Assembly (NCBI GenBank): GCA_018389105.1 | Contig: JACATO010000978.1 | Location: forward strand, 310,001 to 374,000 | Reading direction: 5' to 3' | Origin: Nautilus pompilius | Taxonomy: Eukaryota; Mollusca; Cephalopoda; Nautilida; Nautilidae | DNA: 64,000 nt | Shown: positions 11,588 through 22,029 of the stretch, piece after piece | How positions within the stretch are numbered: the first letter of the stretch is position 1 | Layout of the letters: the number at the start of each line of letters is the position of its first letter | Notes under the pieces: generated by a model | Seen by the model: the letters and a program-made list of their open reading frames with translations, nothing else | Database searches by the model: none | Told to the model about the DNA's origin: nothing | Made by a program: the position numbers and the translations under genes

Positions 11588-13001
11588 TTTTAAATTCAGT
11601 GGATGTAATGTCTTTCCTGGTAAGAGTTGAAATCGCTTTGTCTGCATGTTGACATTGGATATTCCAGAGTATAAATAAAAAGTAAAACTCAGGTCAGATG
11701 TTGAGAAGAAAAAAGTGGGAAGTCGTGTTTCAGAAAAATATCCAATAAATAACAAGTTTATAATTAATGTTTACTTTGTATTTCTTTTTGTCTTCTTTTA
11801 AAAAAATAAAAAAAACTGTTTTCTCTCACCTGAGCGCAGCTATTATCAGACGCTTTCTCTTTTTTGTTTTTACCATCGATGTCAACCTCTAAGTACGGAA
11901 GCATTCAAGGCGATGGCTGTTCTTCCACCAGACTATGCTGCATCCGACTTCCCTGCAGCATGTGCACGCAGTCACCAGCATTGGTCGCCGTCATGTTTTA
12001 TCTTTAAGACTTCAAGATAACCAACGTCTCCATCTTCCTCCCGAATAGCGCCAGTAGCAGATTCCGTCGAGAAAGGGTTAACGTGATCGTGTTGAAAAGC
12101 AACAACGTAAACAGGTGGGTGGACTGGGATGTTGACATATCTTCGTCCATTTAAGCTGCTTTCACAAAAACTAATCGCCATCACGATAATCTCGCATTTA
12201 GAGAACATAATTAGGTCTGGTGAAGAGAGATTATTATTGGCCTGTGCTGAAATGTGCTTTGGAATATAAGGGGTTGCCCATCTATATATATATTTGTTTA
12301 ACCTATACTAATTTTATAACGACAATACAGCCATAAAACTAAATAATATTTAATTTATTAAAATATCTTTCAAGCGAATTTTTACATAGACTACTTATGT
12401 TAATATTTTAGGGTTAATCCTTATTGGTATGCAGTATATGAAACTGTGAGATTTTTTTACGTTGTTGCTGTAGTGGGTGATAACAAAGCAAACGTTGTTG
12501 TTTTTTTAAAAAATTCCTGGTGAGCACGTGACCAAGTCAGTGTACCATACCAAGGCAGCAAAGGGTTCGTACGTAGGTAACCCATCTGTTTCTCACGAGC
12601 GGCTCTCGAGATAGAGGCAAACTCCCCAAAAACTGTGGCTTGCACGAACGCGTCGCGTAGATTGTTCCGGGAGTCTCTAAGGAGAGATGTCGTAACTCCC
12701 TTATTGGTGTATTTCTCGGAGCATTATACACCAGGTTTTCATCTCGATAACAGCAGAACCATTAGGTTTGCTTTTAATAATGAATACGCAGCTGCTTCAT
12801 CTATCTAATTAATAGTAACGGAAAATAAAACGAGAGAGATTTTAAAAATGTTCGATTTGCTCACGGAAATGTATTCGCGTTTGCGTTTATCTCAAAATCG
12901 TTAACGCTCGCAGCGATTTTGCTGGTCTTTTGGTTAATCAGTCTGGTGAACGCAATCATGGCAGCCATGCAAAGCAACAGGACCGTCTCGTAATTACTTA
13001 C
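11587..13001. other. Non-coding, possible GPCR intron 1
   Basis: No supported gene. Short minus-strand frames at 11972-12208 and 12457-12731 have no recognisable domain. Confidence 0.4.
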
Positions 13002-13171
13002 CTGGAAGTAGATTTTAAAGAAATAACTCAAAGGGGGGAGCGGCTGTTTAACGCGAGACAGCTTGTCTGGGTGGACTGACTCTGTGAAGAAACACCACCA
13101 CTGCCACCTACCGGCCGCGTGCCTCTACTTATGGAAAACGTGACCACGTGGCATGGCGAGACTACCAATGT
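13002..13171 (-). other. Candidate non-coding first exon
   Basis: On the minus strand the sequence runs from an initiator-like TCACATT to TTCCAG|GTAAGTAA, a near-perfect 5' splice donor at 13002/13001. It contains one short upstream ATG frame (near 13153, nine codons) and no long frame, as a 5' UTR exon might. The next strong minus-strand acceptor noticed is the one at 4828 before the GPCR ATG, which would give an 8.2-kb intron. The link is inference; the exon could belong to another transcript or be chance. Confidence 0.35.
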
Positions 13172-13200
13172 GAACTGCCGTTCTTGTGTAGACCTTTATA
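13167..13200 (-). promoter_or_regulatory. Candidate TATA plus initiator core promoter
   Basis: Minus strand TATAAAGG starts at 13200, and the A of an initiator match (TCACATT) is at 13171, 29 bp downstream, the usual TATA-to-start distance. An exon ending in a strong donor follows at 13002. Confidence 0.35.
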
Positions 13201-13328
13201 TTAAAAAGAAATCTTTTAAACTTTCATTTGCGAATATGTGGTTAATTGTAAAGGCCTAGCTTTTTGGCTTTAAACTAAAATAAAAATATAAGTTTTTAGT
13301 TAAACAAGAGGCCAAAAGCAGGCTCCCA
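13172..13328. other. AT-rich spacer
   Basis: Apart from the TATA motif at 13195-13200, nothing recognised. Confidence 0.4.
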
Positions 13329-13525
13329 TTAAGGCCTAAAGGCCGGGTTGAGGTGCCGAAGCACCTCGTGTAACTGGCCGCCTCGGCGACCCCCCGTTAG
13401 AGTGACCGCTTCCCCACCCATATAAGGTTGACCCCAAGTGACCTCGTCCGGGGGGCGTGGTCCTCGGTGCCCACCCCAAGCGGTAGGTTGAGAGCACGAT
13501 CTGCCAGAGGCTAGCCTACTCATCG
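13329..13525. other. GC-rich island with hairpins, unidentified
   Basis: About 190 bp of GC-rich DNA in AT-rich surroundings. It contains a perfect 7-bp hairpin with a CGAA loop (GAGGTGC/GCACCTC, about 13350-13367), GGCC-TAAA-GGCC near 13334, GCCG-CCT-CGGC near 13378 and the palindrome AGGCTAGCCT near 13508. A 64-codon minus-strand frame crosses it without known motifs. It could be a structured RNA, a decayed repeat or a remnant of a GC-rich gene. No known snRNA, 5S or SRP RNA was matched. Confidence 0.4.
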
Positions 13526-14055
13526 CTATAAGCGAATTTCTTCTATTAATGAAAGACGTTTGTATTCATTAAGCGTTTTGAAGTAAATATAACAGATTTA
13601 TAGGCATCCGCTCTTTTATATTAAAAATAAAGGTGACAAGTTCTTTGATGTTTAGAACGATAAAGCCATTGACAAATTTACGATGAGCAAGTATAGAGTT
13701 TTGAATGTGCGTGGATGATGATGCGTCTGTCTATGTTCCGCTGCAGGTCAGGGAATCGCAACACGAAGCAAATAATAACAAAACGACTCTGTAAGCAGAG
13801 GTTTATTTTATGGCTTTAAACCTCTGTTAACTACCGCATGATTGATAATGTTTTTAGTTAATGCGAATACCGACGTCATGTTTCCGGTTTTAAACTAAAT
13901 GTCCCCCCTAAGGCAGAAGTGGGATAAAAGGCTGCAGTTAATTTAATTTGAAAACGCGAAAGTGAGATTAAAGAATTTCTCATGACGCTGAATTTTTACA
14001 AAAAAAAAAAATTAACTTTCCGTGTCAGAAGCAAATATTTGGAAATCTGTCTTAC

Positions 14056-14056
<1 letters not shown>
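13526..14056. other. AT-rich spacer
   Basis: No gene or repeat recognised. Confidence 0.4.
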
Positions 14057-14102
<46 letters not shown>

Positions 14103-14809
14103 GATGATGATGTCAGTACAGAGAGAGATATATATGACGTCAGTACAGAGAGAGAGAGAGAGAGATGAGTTGTCAGTACAGAGAGAGATATATATGACGT
14201 CAGTACAGAGAGAGAGAGATGATGATGATGTCAGTACAGAGAGAGATATATATGACGTCAGTACAGAGAGAGAGAGATGATGATGATGTCAGTACAGAGA
14301 TATATATGACGTCAGTACAGAGAGAGAGAGATGATGATGTCAGTACAGAGAGAGATATATATGACGTCAGTACAGAGAGAGAGAGAGATGATGATGATGT
14401 CAGTACAGAGAGAGATATATATGACGTCAGTACAAGAGAGAGAGAGAGAGATGATGATGTCAGTACAGAGATATATATGACGTCAGTACAGAGAGAGAGA
14501 GATGATGATGATGTCAGTACAGAGATATATATGACGTCAGTACAGAGAGAGATATATATGACGTCAGTACAGAGAGAGAGAGATGATGATGATGTCAGTA
14601 CAGAGATATATATGACGTCAGTACAGAGAGAGAGAGATGATGATGTCAGTACAGAGAGAGATATATATGACGTCAGTACAGAGAGAGAGAGAGATGATGA
14701 TGATGTCAGTACAGAGAGAGATATATATGACGTCAGTACAGAGAGATGATGATGATGTCAGTACAGAGAGAGAGAGAGAGAGATGATGATGTCAGTACAG
14801 AGAGAGAGA
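14057..14809. repeat. CRE-bearing GA minisatellite array
   Basis: Begins with about 40 bp of (GA)n, then about 12 units of 50-60 bp. Each unit pairs GATGATGATGTCAGTACAGAG with ATATATATGACGTCAGTACA and GA runs. I count 12 exact TGACGTCA octamers between about 14135 and 14733, alternating with TGATGTCA variants. A 176-codon frame through it (14219-14749) repeats simple peptides and is not a gene. It lies about 1 kb upstream of the candidate promoter at 13.17-13.20 kb. Confidence 0.93.
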
Positions 14810-15857
14810 GTTTAAGTTAAAAAAGAGAAAATGCTGTCAACAAAGTAACTGGAAGTAATTTATTTTAAAAGTTTATTCAGGATTATTTTAATAACCAAAA
14901 CATTGTTACAGTGAACAAAAGTGCTATCTTAAATGTGTCAGTTTTGTGGAGTCCGATTTTAATTAGTAAATGCCAGTAAAAGACAGGTAAAGGCGGACCT
15001 TAGATGTTTTAAATGTAAAATGAGTCTTTAATAGTAAATGACCATACAATTAATGCAAAAGATAGACTACAGTCTTCTTTATTCAGTCAGTAAATAAGCC
15101 ATTTCTTCTATTGCTAAAGTATCAGCAAAAGGTTTGTAAATATTTTTTCTACAGATTAATGACATCTATGGATAGAGGAAACAAATATACGGGCATCTGT
15201 AACAAGTGGTCATCGGGCAAAATAAATCAGCAAATTTCTTCTCTTTTTTTTCCTCTATACCAATCTTTTCCTAAAGCATTGTGCCCTTCTAAGGTTTACA
15301 TAAAACTTTCATCTGTGGTTTGATCACGCTTCAAACAGAAAAATCTCTTCTCGGGTCTTGGAATAAATTCAAATTAAAGTTTTCAACAATCATTGACTCT
15401 TACAAATGAATATTTCGTGATGTAACGTAAGGCGTGCAACTTAGAAATCAGATTTAAAGTACCACTTATTTAATATATGCACTCTTTAATTATGAAAAAA
15501 ATTAAGGTAATCTAATACCAGAGCTATAATATTAATGTTTGTATAAGAAGTGTCTTTCTCCATAATCTGTCCTAGATCATAGATGGTAATCCGGGATTGT
15601 CAACGCCGACTACTACAGGAAAACAGAAGTGTACATTTTAAAATTTCTTCTTTAGCAGAGAAAACCCTAAATTAAAAGAAACAGTTTTTAAAACCCGATA
15701 TATTATTTTAGGCCAAAAATATTAAACAAACAGTAGGCTTTAGTCCAAGTGAAAGATTGTTATAGTTTATGGTTGTTCCGTTTTTACATTATCCGAATTA
15801 GATATCAGAAAATTTTTAAATACGGAAATATATTTAAATATTTGTAATAACCTCCCA
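14810..15857. other. AT-rich non-coding
   Basis: Nothing recognised; a 70-codon frame at 15111-15323 (+) has no known motif. Confidence 0.4.
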
Positions 15858-15859
15858 TA

Positions 15860-15926
<67 letters not shown>

Positions 15927-16320
15927 TCTCTCTTCTTTCTCACCATCTCACTCTCTCTCCCTCTCTCATCATCTCTCTCTCCCTCTCTCTCTCTCTCTTT
16001 CGTTCTCACCATCTCTCTCTCTCTCTCATCATCATCTCTCTCTCTCTCCTCCTCTCTCTCTCATCATCTCTCTCCATCTCTCTCTCTCTCTCTCATCATC
16101 TCTCTCTCCCTCTCTCTCTCCCTCTCTCTTCTCTCTCTCTCTCATCTCTCTATCTTCTCTCTCTCTCATCATCTCTCTAATTCTTCTCTCTCTCCTCCTC
16201 TCTCTCTCGCAGCTCTCTCCAGCTCTCTCTCCTCTCTCTCTCTCTCTCTCTCCTCTCTCCCTCTCTCTCCGTCTCTCTCCTCCTCTCTCGTCTCCCTCTC
16301 CTCTCTCTCTCTCCTCTCAT
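15858..16320. repeat. (CT)n microsatellite with CATCAT interruptions
   Basis: About 460 bp of CT repeats broken by TCATCAT, CCAT and CCTC. Arg/Glu-rich minus-strand frames here are low-complexity by-products. Confidence 0.95.
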
Positions 16321-18247
16321 CATGTGCCATGTTTCTGGTAACGTTGATACACTTTAAAAAATAAACGAACATTCTTTTGTAGTCCATAAGAAGATTCTAT
16401 TAAACATTTGCGCCCAGTCCGCGAATTCAGTCCATCTTTCTGACGAGAAATCACGAAACATCCCGATGTCGACGGGTTCCGCCCGATCTAATTTCTACAG
16501 TCGTGTATTTCCTTTCCGCTGCACGATTCTAAAACAGCAGCAACCACTAGAGAGAGAGAGATAAAAATTCCGAGTAGTGGTTTATCTGCCGAATTTTGTT
16601 TGTTTTTTTTCCAAAGATGTCTATAACTCTGGCTGAACGGTAGAATTCAATAAGCGCCTTGGCGGCCTCGTCTCTCAGGCGGAGGGATTTCTGATTTGTT
16701 TTTGTTGTTTTTTATCTAAAGAAGGGATTACTTTTTTAACCGTCGCTCTATAACGAAACGAAACTCTCAAAAAAATTAATTTCTTGTATATTTTTGTAGA
16801 CGACTACAAATTAAAAGAAACTCTTCACTCCATATATCTATATATCTATATATTTAATGCTGATTAGTCTTTACCAGCCGTTTATAATACTATTTAAAAC
16901 AGTAAATAATTTAAAAAAAGGTAAACTTTTCCAAACTGGGCGTCCGTCACGTAAGCTTACACGTGTTGCCCCCCATCTCCACAAATGACTTCAGAGAGTA
17001 GAAAAACGAAGGCATGAAGAATATCAACGATACATTAATAAACCCGCGATATGCAGTCTAAATTTGTCAATAATTCAACCGCTGAATTACCATTTTTTTT
17101 ATTATATCACCTCCCCGAGCACTCATTGCCACTCAGCCTACCATTTCTAAGCCCTTCTTTTGTGCCGTTAAATGGTTCTGACCAGATTTTGGCCCCTGAA
17201 TAATGAATGTGGTTATATTCCCAACATGGAAATATACGAACTCAAAACATTACTGCGACCTCTGCAGCTGCGAACGTCTAAAGCTACGCTATTGTGTCGC
17301 TTGTTAAATCCCATCAATAATAAACTATCATTTTTCAAAAGATTATTAGGAAATAGAATTATACCGAAGCCGGTTCTTCTCTTTAGCATCGCAATGTGCT
17401 CTACGCGAAGCTCATTCTTGCTCCCGTATCCAACGGAAACCATCACTCGTAGAACATAGGCATAAGCTATAAATGATGACAGGGATTCTCTTCGTGGTTT
17501 ATAAAAAAATTAATTGTATCTGACGAATTGTTCTGGCTTTCTTTTAGGTCAACAAACGTGTCCAAATCAAAATTTTCCAGACTAGCTAAGCTATCAAAAG
17601 AACGAAACTGTTATGCAGAATTAAAAAAATAAATAAATATGGAGGCACAGCCGGAAATTGGAAAGGCGAAGTTCTCTGTAGAGATCCAAAACGTACCCTG
17701 ACGTCATTTCCGTAACAGTAACTTAACTTGGCTTCCTTGTCGCTGAATAATAGCTTAGCAATACTTCGCTGAGGTAAAGAGAAAGTGACCGAACTTGAAC
17801 TCTTCCTATAAATCGGTTTAGATGATAAGTCGGTTCTGGCATGGACAGGTAGCGAAATAGGGAACGAGTGAAGTGGGAAGAATAGTTCGCACGCTTCCTG
17901 AACACCTGTAATCAGGGAATAAGGTGGAATGGAAAACATACGAAACATTAGGCGATCCTGAAATATGAAACCAAAAGAAAAAAGTGGGGCGAGATGGCTT
18001 CCGTAATTCATAATAGTTTCTATTAATTTAAGCCGAATCTTATTAAATAACACGAGTAAAATAGAGATGTAATTATTTCGTCTAACTTCTAACAGGTAAT
18101 TTTCTATTTACTCCAAAAGGGAGAGAATCCGTAATAAAAAAGGTGACTAAGCAGATTCTATGTAATTGTGTTGTCATAGTAACAAGGGTAGGGATGCTCT
18201 GCCCTGGTGAGTATTCCTACGGCTAAAGTTACAAGTCTTCAGTTTAC
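16321..18247. other. Non-coding, no recognised gene
   Basis: Frames at 17172-17459 (+), 17213-17446 (-) and 17586-18053 (-; 155 codons) are the longest. None shows a recognisable domain, and the 155-codon one has no convincing start. Confidence 0.4.
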
Positions 18248-18305
18248 AAGTTATTCTTATTATTATTATTATTATTATTTGATTATTATTATTATTATTA
18301 TATTA

Positions 18306-18341
<36 letters not shown>

Positions 18342-18356
18342 CTTATTATTATGTAT
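18248..18356. repeat. (TTA)n microsatellite
   Basis: About 105 bp of TTA/ATT repeat with small interruptions, followed by GTT repeats to 18379. Confidence 0.95.
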
Positions 18357-19175
18357 TGTGTTGTTGTTGTTGTTGTTGCGTTCAACGTGGTACAAGAGGT
18401 ACAGTAATTACATATAACAAACTAAGAGCAAATAACCAGGACGGCTTTGAGCGCTCTTTTCCGACTTCCACAGGGAGACGACCTTGGCGGACTGTTATTT
18501 TGGGCGGTATCTATCATTTATGCCTACGCTGGGCTTTCCTGACTAAAAAAATAACATCTGATAGAGAGTTCAGAAAGAGTTCGAAGCACCTGTTAACCCT
18601 CATATTAACACAAACTAAATATTTTTTAAAAAATTTATTTCATTGTGTAATAATATTTTTTTTTAAGAAACATTCTTGCATTTACATACACAAACAGCGT
18701 TTTGTATAAATACGACCTGCCTACTGATGCATAATGTATCGACCCTACACCAGATCGTGAAAGGGATAAGCGGTAGTGTTGTGTGTGTGTGTGTGTGTGG
18801 CTTGCAGGTCGTATCATCTGGCTATCTGGAGCGACCCGCAGTGACCTCTGCTCAGGTGATCAGGGGGGCCGTATTTGGAAAAAAAAACTTATTCAGTGGC
18901 AAAGCAAAAAGGCCAAAGTATCAGCGCAGTCCGAGAAGCACGTTCTGAACGAGATGGCGGTCTGTTGGCGATGTGGGCCTTGTGTCGGTACATCGATTTA
19001 TCGGCACGACCAGATCTGCTGGGCTCGCCTCACTATCGAGCACCTGGGGGGCAGACTGAGAGGGGGGATAATCAGTAACGTCGCCAAATTCTTTTCCAGG
19101 AGAGAGAGAGAAAGATATATACAGTGTTGGAAATAATTCTGGGGACAAGCAGCTCATGCATCATCATCATCATCA

Positions 19176-19226
<51 letters not shown>

Positions 19227-20180
19227 CTTTTCTTTAGCACAACGCCACGTTTATCTGGTCCCCGTGTAGATCATCAAGGGTTAACTGTCAATTGCAGTTC
19301 CAAATATTATGTAGCAGTTTCTATAATTCAACCAATGTGTATGGCTGTCATTTGTCATTCTCAAGATCTATACAACCCCATATACCTCATCTATGCTCAT
19401 ATGGGGACTCAGCGCATACTTTCGATTTTAAATCACCCGGTTTTATGCAAATCACCGACACCTCAAACCCCCCACCCCGATCTGTCCTTAACTGCCGTCG
19501 ATTATTGCCGAACTTATACTCAACCGTAAACAGCACTTCCGGGTTTGGCCACCCGGCTGTCTCATTTCTGCTGCCCTCTTCAGCCTTGCCACCGTTTGGG
19601 CGCCTCTTCTCCCGAGACACCTTGCGCCGATGTGCCTCTTACCCTCTCTCGAAAAAACTCTAACACCCATAGTCGCAGTTAGGCAATTCGGGAGATCTTT
19701 ACTAGCCCATCGTCTATCCCGTGGGGAGGTCGACCCTGAGGTACTCAACATAACTTTAAAAAGTCGGACCTTTCTCTCCTGACCACGACCACTGTCAGCA
19801 GTACCAGTTTCGCGTAATCCTCCTCAGATTATTGCATACAGTTCCGCCTGAAGCACAAAACTCGGGCTGCGTGGAGCAGCCTTCACTAGATAAGGCTTTC
19901 ATTCCCGTACTCTTTACCTGTGATATTTTCTTCCTTTGAGCCATAGCATTCACCGCATTAAAACGGTATCCCTGTCTGTACGTTTGAAGTCCTTCACTGC
20001 TGTCAATTTGCTGAACTCTTACATGGAAACCGAGCGGAGGTGTACTATACCAACAAATAACTGTGCTATGACGACTTTCTTTTTTACACACGAGGTCCGA
20101 TTCGACCGTCACGTGTTATTTCCTTTTTATTCGCAGTTTTTCTTATTTTCTGGTTCAAAAATTATTTCCAAAGGTCTGTT
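18357..20180. other. Non-coding with small microsatellites
   Basis: Contains (GT)n at about 18780-18798 and (CAT)n(TTA)n at about 19158-19225. Several overlapping frames between 18.4 and 20.2 kb on both strands are short and unrecognised. Confidence 0.45.
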
Positions 20181-20687
20181 GCGAGAGAGAGAGAGAGATG
20201 GATGAGAGAGAGATGGAGAGAGAGAGATGGAGAGGGCGAGATTAGCGAGGGGAGAGATGGAGAGAGAGAGAGAGAGATGGAGAGAGAGAGATGGGAGAGC
20301 GAGAGATGGAGAGGGGAGAGATAGAGAGAGGAGAGGAGAGTGGAGGAGAAGGAGAGGAGAAGGAGAGAGGAGAGATAGAGGGAAGAAGAGCGAGAGAGAT
20401 GGAGAAGAGAGAGCTGGAGAGGGAGAGATGGAAGAGAGAGAAGAGGTTGAGAGATGGAGAGGGAAAGAGAGAGAGAGATAGAGAAAGATGGAGGAGAGAG
20501 AGAGCGAGAGGAGAGATGGAGAGAGAGGAGGGATAGAGAAGAGGGGATAGAGGAGATAGAGAATAGAGAGAAGGAGAGAGGAAGGGAGGAGAGAGAGATG
20601 GAGGATGGAGATGACGGGGAAAGAGGACGGGGGAGGAGAGAGAGAGAGGAGCGCGGGAGAGGAGAGAGAGAGAGAGAGAGAGTCGAG

Positions 20688-20721
<34 letters not shown>

Positions 20722-20740
20722 AGATTGAAAAGGAGATAAC
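20181..20740. repeat. Long GA-rich low-complexity tract
   Basis: About 560 bp of GAGAGA with scattered GATGGAGAG, GGAG and GCGAG. Strand asymmetry is extreme: almost all purine on the plus strand. Arg/Glu-rich (+) and Ser/Leu-rich (-) frames up to 224 codons are by-products of the repeat. Confidence 0.95.
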
Positions 20741-21555
20741 AAGGAGGAAAGCAATGAGACACAAATATAGAAAGAAAGATTGAGGGAATAAATTGATAGA
20801 AAAAGAGAATGATGAGAACGTATTGAAAGGAATTGTGAGAGTAAGATAGAAAGATTTAGAGGGATATTGATTAAAAAGAGGGTGGATAGTAACGCTATTA
20901 TAGAGATTGAGAACACAGTGTGAGATTATATATAGAAAGAGATTGATAAGAGACTAATGGACAAAAAGGGAAGAAACGAGAGACGAAGAGAAAGAGCAGT
21001 GAGAGATCTTGAGAAAAATATAGATAGAGAGATTGAGACAATAGATTCAGATGCAATGATTGATGCTTATAGAAGAGAGGGAGAAATCTATTGATGGTGA
21101 TATCGATAAAGAGAGAGTGGGAGAGAACGCACTGACACAGATCTGAAGAGAAAGAGGAGGCCGACACCTACAGACTACTTCCGGGTGTTCTTTCATATCT
21201 CTTGTAACTGGCTTGTTAGTGTGTCGGTGAAAGTCACAGTTCTGGAGTTTACAATTTCTACTTAACCCTTTTAACGGCTAACTGGACTAAAGCAAGAGTT
21301 TAGGAAAATAGTTATAAAAATAACAATGGCAAAAAAAATGTATCTTTATTTCGTTTTTAATTACTGGCATATCGAGGTTATGCTGAATGTTCAAGAAGAG
21401 AATGGCTGGTCTTTTTATATCGTCGGTCAATAGAAAAGTAAAGATGGTTTTCATCCGAAGCAAAATCAGACGATAAACATTCATTTTTTAAAACTGAACC
21501 ATGGAATTTACATTCACTTCAGCTTTTACTTTGTTTACAGTTAAAAATTTTGGCA
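20741..21555. other. Purine-biased flank, then AT-rich non-coding
   Basis: Until about 21160 the plus strand stays purine-rich with decayed GAGA motifs, so this looks like the eroded edge of the GA tract. No gene seen. Confidence 0.45.
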
Positions 21556-21663
21556 ATAAATTATTATTATTATATATTATTATTATTATCTTATTATTAT
21601 TATTATTATTATTATATTATTATTATTATTATTATTATTTTATTATTATTATTATTATTATTA

Positions 21664-21702
<39 letters not shown>

Positions 21703-21705
21703 CAT
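21556..21705. repeat. (TTA)n microsatellite
   Basis: About 150 bp of TTA/ATT repeat with single-base phase shifts. Confidence 0.95.
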
Positions 21706-22027
21706 CTGTCTGAAATTTATTTTGCATTTGAAAAAATTATTCAACCGGTGCTCGATTTGCCTGTTTTATCTGGGGCTAATGATACAGCAACAGTATTTCC
21801 TAATTACAGGTGTAGACGAGGCTACATTCGACGACATACATTTTGCTTATCTCCCCTTATTTATTTCGCGACCCAGAAAACCAATGGGTCTGTAAGAGTA
21901 CTTCGCATGGATCAATTAACATGAAGCAGCGTTCCCATTAATATGCTCACCAAAAACTGATCCATAAGCAAATTTATATTTTTAAAAGATTTTTGTCTTT
22001 TTTTGTCTTTCTCTTTTTGCACTGAAA
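21706..22027. other. Left flank of the Tc1-like element
   Basis: No gene recognised; ends at the TA target site at 22028-22029. Confidence 0.45.
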
Positions 22028-22029
22028 TA

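Noticed and set aside
13329..13525. 5S rRNA, U1, U2 or SRP RNA gene
   Set aside because: Compared by eye with remembered conserved segments; none matches.
14219..14749. 176-codon open frame rich in MTSVQRER and DDDDVSTE repeats
   Set aside because: It is a translation of the CRE/GA minisatellite, open only because unit lengths keep the frame. No non-repeat coding sequence.
17586..18053. 155-codon minus-strand frame
   Set aside because: No recognisable domain and no convincing start; such lengths arise by chance in 64 kb.
20127..20916. Overlapping frames of 200-224 codons, Ser/Leu-rich (-) and Arg/Glu-rich (+)
   Set aside because: Pure low-complexity translations of the GA/CT tract on both strands at once.
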